Assembly: GCA_963741495.1 (NCBI GenBank)
Contig: CAVUID010000012.1
Span: 124,001 to 188,000 of the forward strand
Direction of reading: 5' to 3'
Source of the DNA: Sulfurimicrobium sp963741495
Lineage (GTDB): Bacteria; Pseudomonadota; Gammaproteobacteria; Burkholderiales; Sulfuricellaceae
Length of the DNA: 64,000 bases
This document shows positions 8,489 through 17,632 of this stretch, piece by piece. The position numbers and the translations under genes are program-made. The first letter of the stretch is position 1. Each line of letters begins with the position of its first letter. Below the pieces are notes generated by a model. That model worked only from the letters and a program-made list of their open reading frames with translations. It was not told the DNA's origin and searched no databases.

Positions 8489-9571
8489 ATGCAACGACTC
8501 TACAATTTCAGCGCCGGACCCGCCATGCTGCCCCAGCCCGTTCTGGAGCAGGCGCGCGACGAACTCCTCGATTGGCACGGCAGCGGCATGTCGGTGATGG
8601 AGATGACCCATCGCGGCAAGGACTTCTCCGGCATCATCGCGCAGGCCGAGGCCGACCTGCGCGAGTTGCTGAACGTCCCGGCCAATTACAGGGTACTGTT
8701 CCTGCAGGGCGGCGCAACCCTGCAGTTCGCCCAGATCCCGATGAACCTGCTCGCTGGCCGCTCGGCTGACTACATCGTTACCGGCGCATGGTCGAAGAAG
8801 GCCTTCAAGGAGGCCGGCAAAGTTGGCAATGCGCGCCTGGCTGCCACCACCGAGGCCAGCAACTTCACCCGCCTGCCCGGCACGGAAGAGATCAGCCTGA
8901 GTCCGGATGCCGCCTATCTGCATGTCTGCACCAACGAGACCGTGCATGGCGTGGAAATGCACGACATCGCCACGCTGGGCGCTGCGGTCCCCCTTGTCGC
9001 CGACATGAGCTCGCATATCCTGTCGCGCCCGGTCGACATCTCTAAATACGGCCTGATCTATGGCGGCGCGCAGAAGAATATCGGCCCGGCCGGACTGACG
9101 CTGGTGATCGTGCGCGAGGACCTGCTCGGCAAGGCGCCCGCCAGCATCCCGACCATGCTCGACTATAAAGTGCAGGCCGACAACGGCTCCATGCTCAACA
9201 CCCCGCCGACCTATTCGATCTATGTGGCGGGACTGGTCTTCCAGTGGCTGAAGCGGCAAGGGGGTCTTGCCGCCATCGAGCAGGCCAATATCCAAAAGGC
9301 AAAGCTGATCTACGAGGCCATCGACGCCAGCAACCTCTACCACAACCCGGTTGAAGTCTCCTGCCGCTCGCGCATGAACGTGCCTTTCACCCTGAACAAG
9401 GAAGGGCTGGACGAGGCATTCATCGCCGCCGCCAAAGCGCAGGGTATTGTTTCCATCAAGGGCCACAAGATGGTCGGCGGCATGCGCGCCTCGATCTACA
9501 ACGCCATGCCGCTGGAAGGCGTGCAGGCACTGGTCAGCTTCATGCAGGATTTCGAGGCCAGGAATAAGTGA
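8489..9571 (+). CDS. serC: Phosphoserine aminotransferase
   Basis: 360 residues, the normal length for SerC, a PLP enzyme that makes phosphoserine and the matching pyridoxine precursor. It starts MQRLYNFSAGPAMLP, the family signature. The PLP-lysine region is YGGAQKNIGPAG (about residues 191-202, Lys in QKN). It ends GGMRASIYNAMP. Its stop overlaps the start of pheA, and the serC-pheA-hisC-aroF-tyrA-aroA order is the conserved aromatic supercluster of betaproteobacteria. Confidence 0.98.
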   Translation: MQRLYNFSAGPAMLPQPVLEQARDELLDWHGSGMSVMEMTHRGKDFSGIIAQAEADLRELLNVPANYRVLFLQGGATLQFAQIPMNLLAGRSADYIVTGAWSKKAFKEAGKVGNARLAATTEASNFTRLPGTEEISLSPDAAYLHVCTNETVHGVEMHDIATLGAAVPLVADMSSHILSRPVDISKYGLIYGGAQKNIGPAGLTLVIVREDLLGKAPASIPTMLDYKVQADNGSMLNTPPTYSIYVAGLVFQWLKRQGGLAAIEQANIQKAKLIYEAIDASNLYHNPVEVSCRSRMNVPFTLNKEGLDEAFIAAAKAQGIVSIKGHKMVGGMRASIYNAMPLEGVQALVSFMQDFEARNK

Positions 9572-10644
9572 TGGGCATGGATAAGGAACTGCGCCAGCAC
9601 CGCGACGCGATCGACGCGATCGACGACGAGATGCTCAAACTCATCAACGACCGCGCCCGGCACGCCCAGACCATTGGCGCCATCAAGGGCGGTGGCCTGG
9701 TGTACCGACCCGAGCGCGAGGCGCAGATTCTGCGCCGGGTAAAGGAAAACAATCCCGGCCCGCTGTCGGGCGAATCGGTCGCCAAACTGTTCCGCGAAAT
9801 CATGTCCGCCTGCCTGGCGCTGGAAAAACCCCTCAAGGTGGCGTTTCTCGGCCCTGAGGGCACTTTCACCCAGGCAGCCGCCGTCAAGCACTTCGGCCAT
9901 GCCGCACAAACCGACGCCTGTGTTTCGATCGACGAAGTGTTCCGCAATGTCGAGGCCGGCACTGCCGATTACGGCGTGGTCCCGGTGGAAAACTCCACCG
10001 GCGGCGCAGTCGGCACCACGCTGGACCTGCTGCTGGAAACTCCGCTCAAGGTGTGTGGCGAGGTTGACCTGCGCGTGCACCAGTTTCTGCTGCGCAAGCC
10101 GGGCACCACAGCCAATGCAGTCAAGGTGTATTCCCATGCCCAGTCCCTCGCCCAGTGCCATGAATGGCTGAACCTGCATCTGCCGGGGGCGGAGCGCATT
10201 CCGGTGGTCAGCAATGCCAGGGCAGCCAAACTCGCAGCTGAAGACGAAAATTCCGCTGCCATTGCCAGCGAGGCCGCTGCCGAGGTGTACGGCCTGGACA
10301 AGATAGCGGAAAACATCGAGGATGAACCCAACAACACCACCCGTTTCCTGGTGATCGCCACGCATGACGCGGCCCCCTCGGGCAAGGACAAGACTTCGCT
10401 GGTGCTGTCGTCGAAAAACCTGCCCGGCGCCGTCTATGAATTGCTGGCGCCGCTGGCCCATCACAGCGTCAGCATGACCAAGCTGGAATCCCGGCCTTCG
10501 CGCACCGGGCTGTGGGAATACCTGTTTTTTGTCGATATCGAAGGCCATCACCAGGATGAAAAGGTTGCTCAAGCCCTGGCCGAATTGCGCAACAAGGCTG
10601 CCTTCGTCAAAATTCTTGGCTCCTATCCGGCCGCTGTCCTGTAA
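9571..10644 (+). CDS. pheA: Bifunctional chorismate mutase / prephenate dehydratase (P-protein)
   Basis: 357 residues from the ATG at 9571, which overlaps the serC stop (TGATG). A GTG three bases earlier and an ATG six bases later are also possible. Residues 1-90 are an AroQ chorismate mutase domain (LRQHRDAIDAIDDEMLKLINDRA). The prephenate dehydratase domain follows, with the TRF motif (NNTTRFLVI, about residue 255). The C-terminal ACT domain has the phenylalanine-binding ESRPSRTGLWEY. It converts chorismate to phenylpyruvate and is normally inhibited by phenylalanine. Confidence 0.97.
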   Translation: MGMDKELRQHRDAIDAIDDEMLKLINDRARHAQTIGAIKGGGLVYRPEREAQILRRVKENNPGPLSGESVAKLFREIMSACLALEKPLKVAFLGPEGTFTQAAAVKHFGHAAQTDACVSIDEVFRNVEAGTADYGVVPVENSTGGAVGTTLDLLLETPLKVCGEVDLRVHQFLLRKPGTTANAVKVYSHAQSLAQCHEWLNLHLPGAERIPVVSNARAAKLAAEDENSAAIASEAAAEVYGLDKIAENIEDEPNNTTRFLVIATHDAAPSGKDKTSLVLSSKNLPGAVYELLAPLAHHSVSMTKLESRPSRTGLWEYLFFVDIEGHHQDEKVAQALAELRNKAAFVKILGSYPAAVL

Positions 10645-10652
10645 AGACCATC

Positions 10653-11759
10653 ATGGAACTCTGCAAGCATTCACCTTCCTATGTGCGCGCCATCGCGCCC
10701 TACCAGCCGGGCAAGCCCATCGCCGAACTGGCGCGGGAAATGGCCCTGGCCGAAGAAGACATCATCAAGCTCGCCTCCAACGAGAATCCGCTCGGCGCCA
10801 GTCCACGCGCCCTGGCTGCGATGGAAAACGTACTGATGGAAATCGCCCGCTACCCGGACGGCAATGGTTTCCAGCTCAAATCCGCGCTGGCGGAAAAATA
10901 CGCCGTGGCACTGAACCAGATCGTGCTCGGCAACGGCTCCAACGACCTGCTGGAACTGGCCGCGCGCGCCTTTCTCGCGCCCGGCACGTCCGCCATCTAC
11001 TCGCAGTACGCCTTTGCCGTCTACCCGCTGGCCACCCAGGCGACCGGCGCACGCGGCATCGAAACGCCGGCGCAGGATTACGGCCACGATCTCAAGTCCA
11101 TGCTGGAGGCGATCTGCGACGATACCCGCATCATCTTCATCGCCAATCCCAACAACCCCACCGGCACGCTGCTGGACGGCGCAGCGCTTGAGCACTTTCT
11201 CGGCCAGGTGCCCGACACCGTGCTGGTGGTGCTGGATGAGGCTTACACCGAATACCTGCCCGAAGCAGTGCGTAGCGATTCGATCGGCTGGTTGAAAAAG
11301 TATCCCAACCTGCTCATCACCCGTACTTTTTCCAAGGCCTACGGGCTGGCCGGCCTGCGCGTCGGTTTTGCGCTGGGCCATCCGGAAGTGGTGGATCTGC
11401 TCAACCGCGTGCGCCAGCCTTTCAACGTCAATAGCCTGGCACAGGCGGCTGCAGTCGCTGCCATGCTGGATGAAGCCTTTCTGGAAGAATGCGTGGAAAT
11501 CAACCGCAAGGGCATGGAGCAGATCAAGGCCGGGTTCGAGCAGATGGGGCTTGAATACATTCCCTCCCATGCCAACTTTGTTACAGTAAAGGTCGGCAAT
11601 GCCGCCGCCATCAATCACAGCCTGCTGAAACAGGGCGTCATCGTGCGTCCAGTCGCCAACTACGGCATGCAGGAATATCTCCGCGTCAGTATTGGGCTGG
11701 AAGCGGAAAACAGCAAATTTTTACAGGCGCTGGAAATCGCCCTTGGAGAAACGAAATGA
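10653..11759 (+). CDS. hisC: Histidinol-phosphate / aromatic aminotransferase
   Basis: 368 residues, a fold-type I PLP aminotransferase. Visible motifs are KLASNENPLG near the start, NPNNPTG (about residue 168), DEAYTEY, and the PLP lysine in TRTFSKAYGLAGLRVG (about residues 226-241). In this cluster, between pheA and aroF, HisC paralogues commonly transaminate phenylpyruvate and hydroxyphenylpyruvate as well as imidazole acetol-phosphate, so the aromatic role is inferred from context. It starts 8 bases after pheA and its stop overlaps the next start (ATGA). Confidence 0.95.
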   Translation: MELCKHSPSYVRAIAPYQPGKPIAELAREMALAEEDIIKLASNENPLGASPRALAAMENVLMEIARYPDGNGFQLKSALAEKYAVALNQIVLGNGSNDLLELAARAFLAPGTSAIYSQYAFAVYPLATQATGARGIETPAQDYGHDLKSMLEAICDDTRIIFIANPNNPTGTLLDGAALEHFLGQVPDTVLVVLDEAYTEYLPEAVRSDSIGWLKKYPNLLITRTFSKAYGLAGLRVGFALGHPEVVDLLNRVRQPFNVNSLAQAAAVAAMLDEAFLEECVEINRKGMEQIKAGFEQMGLEYIPSHANFVTVKVGNAAAINHSLLKQGVIVRPVANYGMQEYLRVSIGLEAENSKFLQALEIALGETK

Positions 11760-12772
11760 TCATCGTAATGAACAATGGCGCCACGGAAGAACAGATCGAA
11801 GGCGTCGTCAAAAAAATTCGCGAATCCGGCCTGGAAGTTAATATTTCACGCGGCACGGAACGCACCGTCATCGGCGCCATCGGCAACGAGCGCAAGCTGG
11901 ATCAGGAACTGATCGACGCCCTGCCTGGCGTGGAACAATCCATGCACATCGTTAAACCCTACAAGATCGTCGCCCGCGAATGGCACAAGCAGGATTCAGT
12001 TGTCGACATCAAGGGCATCAAGCTGGGCGGCAACCAGATTCAGATCATCGCCGGCCCGTGTTCAGTGGAAACCCAGCCGCAGATGGATGCCGCAGCCCAA
12101 TACGTTCATGAGGCCGGTTGCCGCCTGATGCGCGGTGGCGCCTTCAAGCCCCGTACCAGCCCCTATGCTTTCCAGGGTCACGGAGAAGATGGCCTGACCA
12201 TGTTCCGCAAGGCGGCTGAACGCTACAAGCTGCCCATGGTCACCGAGTTGATGGATGTGCGCCAACTGGAAACTTTCATGAAGCACGATGTGGACGTGAT
12301 CCAGATTGGCACTCGCAGCATGCAGAACTTCGACCTGCTGAAGGAAGTCGGCAAGATCAACAAACCGGTGATCCTCAAGCGCGGCATGTCCGCCACCATT
12401 TCCGAGTGGCTGATGGCCGCCGAATACATTGCTGCCGGCGGCAACCACAACATCATCTTCTGCGAGCGCGGCATCCGCACCTTCGAAACCTACTACCGCA
12501 ACGTGCTCGATGTCACCGCGATTCCAGTTTTGAAAAAGGAAACCCACCTGCCGGTCATCGTCGATCCTTCCCACGCCGGCGGCAAGGCGTGGATGGTGCC
12601 GGCCCTGTCACGCGCCGCTATCGCTGCGGGTGCCGATGGCCTGCTGGTGGAAATGCACCCGACCCCATGCGAAGCCTGGTGCGACGCCGATCAGGCGCTT
12701 ACCCCGGACGAACTGAAAGACCTGATGGGCAGCCTGGGCCTGATCGCCAACGCGATTGGCCGGACCATCTAA
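11756..12772 (+). CDS. aroF: 3-deoxy-7-phosphoheptulonate (DAHP) synthase, AroF/TM0343 type
   Basis: 338 residues. The first 70 or so form the ferredoxin-like regulatory domain of the type I-beta (TM0343-like) DAHP synthases (MIIVMNNGATEEQIEGV). The catalytic barrel has IAGPCSVE (about residue 98), GGAFKPRTSPYAFQG (about 126-140), ILKRGMSAT and DPSHAGGK. It condenses phosphoenolpyruvate with erythrose 4-phosphate, the first step of the shikimate pathway. The N-terminal domain normally mediates feedback control. It overlaps hisC by four bases. Confidence 0.96.
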   Translation: MIIVMNNGATEEQIEGVVKKIRESGLEVNISRGTERTVIGAIGNERKLDQELIDALPGVEQSMHIVKPYKIVAREWHKQDSVVDIKGIKLGGNQIQIIAGPCSVETQPQMDAAAQYVHEAGCRLMRGGAFKPRTSPYAFQGHGEDGLTMFRKAAERYKLPMVTELMDVRQLETFMKHDVDVIQIGTRSMQNFDLLKEVGKINKPVILKRGMSATISEWLMAAEYIAAGGNHNIIFCERGIRTFETYYRNVLDVTAIPVLKKETHLPVIVDPSHAGGKAWMVPALSRAAIAAGADGLLVEMHPTPCEAWCDADQALTPDELKDLMGSLGLIANAIGRTI

Positions 12773-12776
12773 AAAT

Positions 12777-12841
12777 GAACCGCAGAGAGCACGGAGCACA
12801 CAGAGAAAATCTTTTCCAGTCTCCGTGCCCTCCGTGGTTAA
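12777..12841. repeat. Palindromic CACGGAG repeat, copy 2 (aroF-tyrA gap)
   Basis: The left arm reads GAACCGCAGAGAGCACGGAG and the right arm CTCCGTGCCCTCCGTGGTT. It is the same family as 8389-8460, with a less perfect left arm. It fills the whole gap between aroF and tyrA. Confidence 0.75.
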
Positions 12842-12851
12842 TCGCTTCTAA

Positions 12852-13724
12852 ATGATCAACAAACTCGTCATCATCGGTGTCGGCCTGATCGGCGGCTCGC
12901 TGGCGCTGGCCCTGCGCCAGGCCGGTGCTGTTATAGAAATCGTTGGCGTCGGGCGCAGCATGGAAAACCTCGAAGCGGCGAAGCAGTTCGGCATCATTGA
13001 CCAGATCGAAACCGAACTGGCATCCGCCGTGAAAAATGCCGACGTGGTCGTCCTGGCCGTACCCGTGGCGGCCATGCAGCCAACCCTGAAAGAACTTGCG
13101 CCCCATTTGTCGCCCGAGACCATCGTGACGGATGTCGGCAGCACCAAGCGCGATGTCATCGGCTATGCCCGACAGCATTTGCCCGACCATCTTGCTCGTT
13201 TCATTCCCGGCCACCCCATTGCTGGCGCCGAAAAAAGCGGTGCTGCTGCAGCTTTCGCCAATCTGTATCAGGGCCGCAATATCGTCGTGACGCCGCTACC
13301 TGAAAACGATGCCGAGGCTGTTGCCACCATCACCCGCATGTGGCAGACCTGCGGCGCCATCGTCAACACCATGCCCGCGCTACGGCATGACGAAATTTTC
13401 GCCGCAGTCTCCCATCTCCCTCATCTGCTGTCTTTTGCCCTGGTGGAGGATATTGCCTCCCGCGCCAATGCAAAAGAACTGTTCAGCTATGCGGCAGGCG
13501 GGTTTCGTGATTTCACCCGCATAGCCGGCAGCCACCCGGAAATGTGGCGCGACATCAGCCTGGCCAACCGCGACGCGCTGATCCGGGAAATCGACACCTA
13601 TCAATCCCAGCTCGACCGCCTGCGCGGCATGCTGGAACAGAGCGACGGCAAATCGCTGGAAGAAGTATTCGGTCATGCCCGTACCGCCCGCGCCGAATGG
13701 CTGGCTGGCAAACAGGATTCATAA
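12852..13724 (+). CDS. tyrA: Prephenate dehydrogenase
   Basis: 290 residues. A Rossmann domain starts immediately (IIGVGLIGGSLALALR, GxGxxG), so it binds NAD(P). TDVGSTK (about residue 95) and the prephenate-binding HPIAGAEKSG (about residues 118-127, with the catalytic-type His) are typical of monofunctional TyrA. It oxidises and decarboxylates prephenate, or arogenate in some relatives, toward tyrosine. No chorismate mutase or ACT domain is attached. Its stop overlaps the aroA start (TAATG), so the two are translationally coupled. Confidence 0.96.
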   Translation: MINKLVIIGVGLIGGSLALALRQAGAVIEIVGVGRSMENLEAAKQFGIIDQIETELASAVKNADVVVLAVPVAAMQPTLKELAPHLSPETIVTDVGSTKRDVIGYARQHLPDHLARFIPGHPIAGAEKSGAAAAFANLYQGRNIVVTPLPENDAEAVATITRMWQTCGAIVNTMPALRHDEIFAAVSHLPHLLSFALVEDIASRANAKELFSYAAGGFRDFTRIAGSHPEMWRDISLANRDALIREIDTYQSQLDRLRGMLEQSDGKSLEEVFGHARTARAEWLAGKQDS

Positions 13725-15016
13725 TGGAACACATCGATCTTTCCCCCATCGCCCGCGTCAGCGGCAGCGTTGTGCTGCCCGGTTCGAAAAGCATTTCAAA
13801 CCGGACCCTGCTGCTGGCTGCGCTGGCAAAAGGCGTGACCGAAGTCAGGGCGCTGCTGGCCTCGGACGACACCGGCCACATGCTGGTGGCGCTGAAAAAA
13901 CTTGGTGTCGAATGGGAACAGCACGGCGACAGCCGCGACTATCGAATCCACGGCGCAGGGGGCGCATTCCCCGTCAAGCAGGCTGAACTGTTCCTCGGCA
14001 ATGCCGGTACTGCCTTCCGCCCCCTGACTGCCGTGCTGGCCTTATGCCAGGGCGAATACCATCTCAGCGGCGTGCCGCGCATGCACGAGCGGCCCATCGG
14101 CGACCTGGTGGATGGCCTGCGCCAGCTCGGCGCTGATATCTGCTACCTCGGCAATGAAGGCTTTCCACCGCTGGCCATCAAGCCGGCAGCCATTCATGCT
14201 GCAGGCAAAGTCCAAATCCGCGGCAACGTCTCCAGCCAGTTTCTAACTGCGCTGCTGATGGCGGCCCCGCTGGCCGGGCAGGATGTGCATATCGAAGTGA
14301 TCGGCGAACTGATCTCCAAGCCATACATTGAAATCACGCTCAATCTCATGCGCCGCTTCGGCATTGAAGTGGAACGCCAGGAATGGCAAGGCTTTACCAT
14401 CCGCGCCGGGCAGAAATACACCAGCCCGGGCGAGATTCACGTCGAGGGTGATGCTTCCAGCGCCTCTTACTTCCTCGCCGCAGGCGCCATCGGCAAAGGT
14501 CCGGTGCGAGTCGAGGGCGTGGGCAAGACCAGCATTCAGGGCGACGTGCGCTTTGCCGAGGCGCTGGCGCTTATGGGCGCCAGCATCGAAATGGGTGACA
14601 ACTGGATTGAATCCAGCGGCACGGGCAAACTCAAGGCCATCGACCTCGACTGCAACCACATCCCCGATGCCGCCATGACGCTGGCGGTGGCCGCGCTGTT
14701 CGCAGACGGCACCACCACCCTGCGCAACATCGCCAGCTGGCGCGTCAAGGAAACCGACCGCATCAGCGCCATGGCGACCGAGTTGCGCAAGATCGGCGCA
14801 AGCGTGGAAGAAGGCCCGGACTACATCCGCGTCACCCCACCCTCAGCCCTGACGCCCAATGCGGTCATCGATACCTATGACGACCACCGCATGGCCATGT
14901 GCTTCGCGCTGATCTCGCTGGGCGGCGTACCGGTACGCATCAACGACCCGAAATGCGTGGCCAAGACCTTCCCCGATTATTTCACCAGCCTGCAATCCAT
15001 CGCCCGACATGTCTAA
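13724..15016 (+). CDS. aroA: 5-enolpyruvylshikimate-3-phosphate (EPSP) synthase
   Basis: 430 residues from the ATG at 13724. Substrate and glyphosate-site motifs are visible: LPGSKSISNRTLLLAAL (about residues 16-32), GNAGTAFRPL (about 90-99) and DYDDHRMAM-like DTYDDHRMAMCF near the C-terminus. The GNAGTAxRPL sequence is of the class I, glyphosate-sensitive type. It makes EPSP, the next-to-last intermediate before chorismate. The last eight bases overlap cmk. Confidence 0.97.
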   Translation: MEHIDLSPIARVSGSVVLPGSKSISNRTLLLAALAKGVTEVRALLASDDTGHMLVALKKLGVEWEQHGDSRDYRIHGAGGAFPVKQAELFLGNAGTAFRPLTAVLALCQGEYHLSGVPRMHERPIGDLVDGLRQLGADICYLGNEGFPPLAIKPAAIHAAGKVQIRGNVSSQFLTALLMAAPLAGQDVHIEVIGELISKPYIEITLNLMRRFGIEVERQEWQGFTIRAGQKYTSPGEIHVEGDASSASYFLAAGAIGKGPVRVEGVGKTSIQGDVRFAEALALMGASIEMGDNWIESSGTGKLKAIDLDCNHIPDAAMTLAVAALFADGTTTLRNIASWRVKETDRISAMATELRKIGASVEEGPDYIRVTPPSALTPNAVIDTYDDHRMAMCFALISLGGVPVRINDPKCVAKTFPDYFTSLQSIARHV

Positions 15017-15713
15017 CACTTCACCTTTCACGCTTCACGCTTCACTTCCTATTCCCGTCATCACCATTGACGGCCCATCGGCGTCCGGCAAAGGCACCGT
15101 TGCCGCCCTGGTTGCCAGGGAACTCGGCTTCCATTACCTCGACAGCGGCGCTATTTACCGCGTCGCTGCCCTGGCTGCGCTGCGCGCGGGCATTTCTCTC
15201 GACGACGAAGCCGCCCTGGCGCAACTTGCAAGCCAGCTGGACGTACGCTTCGACAACGGAGAAATCTGGCTGGCGGGAGAGAAAGTCGGTGATGACGTGC
15301 GTTCCGAAGCTTCCGGCAACGCAGCTTCCCGCATCGCCGCGCTGCCCCTTCTGCGTCAGGCATTGCTGGAATTCCAGCGCAGTTTCCTTAAGTCACCTGG
15401 ATTGGTTGCGGATGGACGCGACATGGGGTCAGTGGTGTTTCCCGACGCCACACTCAAAATTTTCCTCACCGCCAGTGCCGAGGTTCGGGCCGATCGACGC
15501 TATAAACAGTTGATCGAGAAAGGAATGCATGCTAATCTTTCGCAGATTTTGCAGGATCTTCAACAACGCGATGCGCGCGACAGCGCCCGTAGTGTTGCTC
15601 CCCTGCAAAAATTTGCGGATGCACACCTGTTAGAGACCAGTTCGCTCACTATCGCGGAAGCGGTAAACGAAGTTCTGGCTCACTACCGGGAACGCATCCA
15701 CCAGGCGTCATGA
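15009..15713 (+). CDS. cmk: Cytidylate kinase
   Basis: 234 residues. The P-loop reads DGPSASGKGT (about residues 20-29), followed by YLDSGAIYR, VADGRDMGSVVFPDA and the DSARSVAPL region that replaces the usual DSxRxxxPL. It phosphorylates CMP and dCMP. It precedes rpsA, the conserved pairing in proteobacteria. The first 15 or so residues (SNTSPFTLHASLPIP) are unusual: the DNA at 15018-15045 is made of TTTCACGCTTCAC units, the same repeat found in three intergenic places here, so the N-terminus seems to have been built from repeat DNA. The core would begin at PVITIDGPSASGKG. Confidence 0.96.
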   Translation: MSNTSPFTLHASLPIPVITIDGPSASGKGTVAALVARELGFHYLDSGAIYRVAALAALRAGISLDDEAALAQLASQLDVRFDNGEIWLAGEKVGDDVRSEASGNAASRIAALPLLRQALLEFQRSFLKSPGLVADGRDMGSVVFPDATLKIFLTASAEVRADRRYKQLIEKGMHANLSQILQDLQQRDARDSARSVAPLQKFADAHLLETSSLTIAEAVNEVLAHYRERIHQAS

Positions 15714-15737
15714 ATTTAGGTTTTACGGAATTCTAAG

Positions 15738-15787
15738 CGGCGCGTTTCTCGGTCTGATGGCCGAACAGGACGCGCCGTTTTATCTTT
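15738..15787 (+). terminator. Rho-independent terminator after cmk
   Basis: An 8-bp stem (CGGCGCGT at 15738-15745, ACGCGCCG at 15770-15777), with a smaller TCGG/CCGA helix inside the loop, is followed by TTTTATCTTTT. It separates cmk from rpsA, so rpsA probably has its own promoter in 15788-15860. Confidence 0.75.
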
Positions 15788-15860
15788 TGTAATCACAGCC
15801 GATTCTGACAATTAACAACTTGCCCCGTGGCTCATTACGGGTTAGTGGATTTTATTTTTT

Positions 15861-17573
15861 ATGACAACTGCTGCTCCTGCCTCCTCCGAAAGTTTTGCTG
15901 CCCTGTTTGAAGAAAGCCTGCAACGCCAGGAAATGCGTTCAGGTGAACTGATCACCGCCGAAGTCGTGTCCGTGGACAGTGACGTGGTGATCGTCAATGC
16001 CGGCCTCAAGTCCGAAAGCGTGATCGACGCCAACGAATTCAAGAACGACCTGGGCGAAATCGAAGTCCAGCCTGGCGATTTCGTCAGTGTTTGCATCGAA
16101 GCCATGGAAGACGGCTACGGCTCGACCAAACTGTCGCGCGAAAAAGCCAAGCGCATGGCCGCCTGGAACGACCTCGACAAGGCAATGGAAGAAGGTACGC
16201 TGGTCAGCGGCGTTATCAGCGGTTCCGTCAAGGGTGGCCTGACCGTCACCGTGAACGGCATTCGCGCATTCCTGCCAGGCTCCCTGGTAGATATCCGCCC
16301 GGTCAAGGACACCACGCCTTACCAGGGCAAGCAGATGGAATTCAAGGTCATCAAGCTGGACCGCAAGCGCAACAACGTGGTTGTGTCCCGCCGCGCCGTG
16401 CTGGAAGCCAGCCAGGGCGCAGAGCGTCAGGCACTGCTGGAAAACCTGAAAGAAGGTGCAGTGGTCAAGGGCATCGTCAAGAACATCACCGACTACGGCG
16501 CATTCGTGGATCTGGGCGGCATCGACGGTCTGCTGCACATCACCGACCTGGCCTGGCGCCGCGTCAAGCATCCTTCTGAAGTCCTCACCGTGGGCGACGA
16601 AGTGGAAGCCAAGATTCTCAAGTTCGACCAGGAAAAGAACCGCGTCTCCCTGGGCATCAAGCAACTGGGCGACGACCCCTGGGTCAACCTGTCCCGCCGT
16701 TACCCGCAAAGCACCCGCATGTTCGGCAAGGTCACCAACCTGACCGACTACGGTGCATTCGTGGAAATCGAGCAGGGCATCGAAGGCCTGGTTCACGTTT
16801 CCGAAATGGACTGGACCAACAAGAATGTGCATCCTGCCAAGGTTGTCAGCCTGGGCGACGAAGTCGAAGTCATGATTCTGGAAATCGACGAAGAGCGCCG
16901 CCGCATCTCCCTGGGCATGAAGCAGTGCAAGCCGAACCCATGGGACGAGTTTGCCGCCGGCCAGAAGAAAGGCAACAAGGTTCAGGGCCAGATCAAATCG
17001 ATCACCGACTTCGGCATCTTCATCGGCCTGCCTGGTGGCATCGACGGCCTGGTGCACCTGTCCGACCTGTCCTGGAACATGCCAGGCGAAGAAGCGGTTC
17101 GCAACTACAAGAAGGGCGATGAAGTTGAAGCCGTGGTACTGGCTATCGACGCAGAGAAAGAGCGCATCTCCCTGGGTATCAAACAGATGGATGGCGACCC
17201 CTTCACCAACTACGTCTCTACCCATGACAAGGGCGATATCGTTAATGGCACGGTCAAGGCCATTGATGCCAAAGGCGCTGTTATCGCGCTGGACGGCGAA
17301 GTCGAAGGTTACCTGCGCGCCTCTGAAGTTTCCCGCGATCGCGTTGAAGATATTCGCAGCCATCTGAAAGAAGGCGACGAAGTCGAGACCAAGATCATCA
17401 GCGTGGACCGCAAGAACCGCAACATCAGCTTGTCCATCAAAGCCAAGGACATGGCGGATGAAACCGACGCCATGAGCAAAATGGCCAGCGAGCAAAGTGC
17501 AGCCAGCGCCGGCACCACCAATCTGGGTGCCCTGCTGAAAGCCAAGCTGGACAACAAGAACAGCGGTCAGTAA
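15861..17573 (+). CDS. rpsA: 30S ribosomal protein S1
   Basis: 570 residues made of six S1 RNA-binding domains. Repeated units such as DYGAFVDLGGIDGLLHITDLAW and DYGAFVEIEQGIEGLVHVSEMDW mark the later domains. S1 binds leader regions of mRNA and is needed to start translation on many messages. Its own start has no Shine-Dalgarno sequence: the bases before the ATG are TTTTATTTTTT. That fits the known autoregulated, SD-poor rpsA leaders of gamma-proteobacteria, where excess S1 represses its own translation. Regulation here is inferred from that parallel. ihfB follows after 59 bases. Confidence 0.98.
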   Translation: MTTAAPASSESFAALFEESLQRQEMRSGELITAEVVSVDSDVVIVNAGLKSESVIDANEFKNDLGEIEVQPGDFVSVCIEAMEDGYGSTKLSREKAKRMAAWNDLDKAMEEGTLVSGVISGSVKGGLTVTVNGIRAFLPGSLVDIRPVKDTTPYQGKQMEFKVIKLDRKRNNVVVSRRAVLEASQGAERQALLENLKEGAVVKGIVKNITDYGAFVDLGGIDGLLHITDLAWRRVKHPSEVLTVGDEVEAKILKFDQEKNRVSLGIKQLGDDPWVNLSRRYPQSTRMFGKVTNLTDYGAFVEIEQGIEGLVHVSEMDWTNKNVHPAKVVSLGDEVEVMILEIDEERRRISLGMKQCKPNPWDEFAAGQKKGNKVQGQIKSITDFGIFIGLPGGIDGLVHLSDLSWNMPGEEAVRNYKKGDEVEAVVLAIDAEKERISLGIKQMDGDPFTNYVSTHDKGDIVNGTVKAIDAKGAVIALDGEVEGYLRASEVSRDRVEDIRSHLKEGDEVETKIISVDRKNRNISLSIKAKDMADETDAMSKMASEQSAASAGTTNLGALLKAKLDNKNSGQ

Positions 17574-17632
17574 CGATCGGGTAAATCCGGCTGGGGCTCG
17601 CCCTGGCCGGACTGTCCACGCAGGGAAAACTC

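Noticed and set aside
15939..17495. A 518-codon open frame opposite rpsA
   Set aside because: It exists only because the repeated S1 domains avoid certain codons; it has no family features and mirrors the repeats of rpsA.
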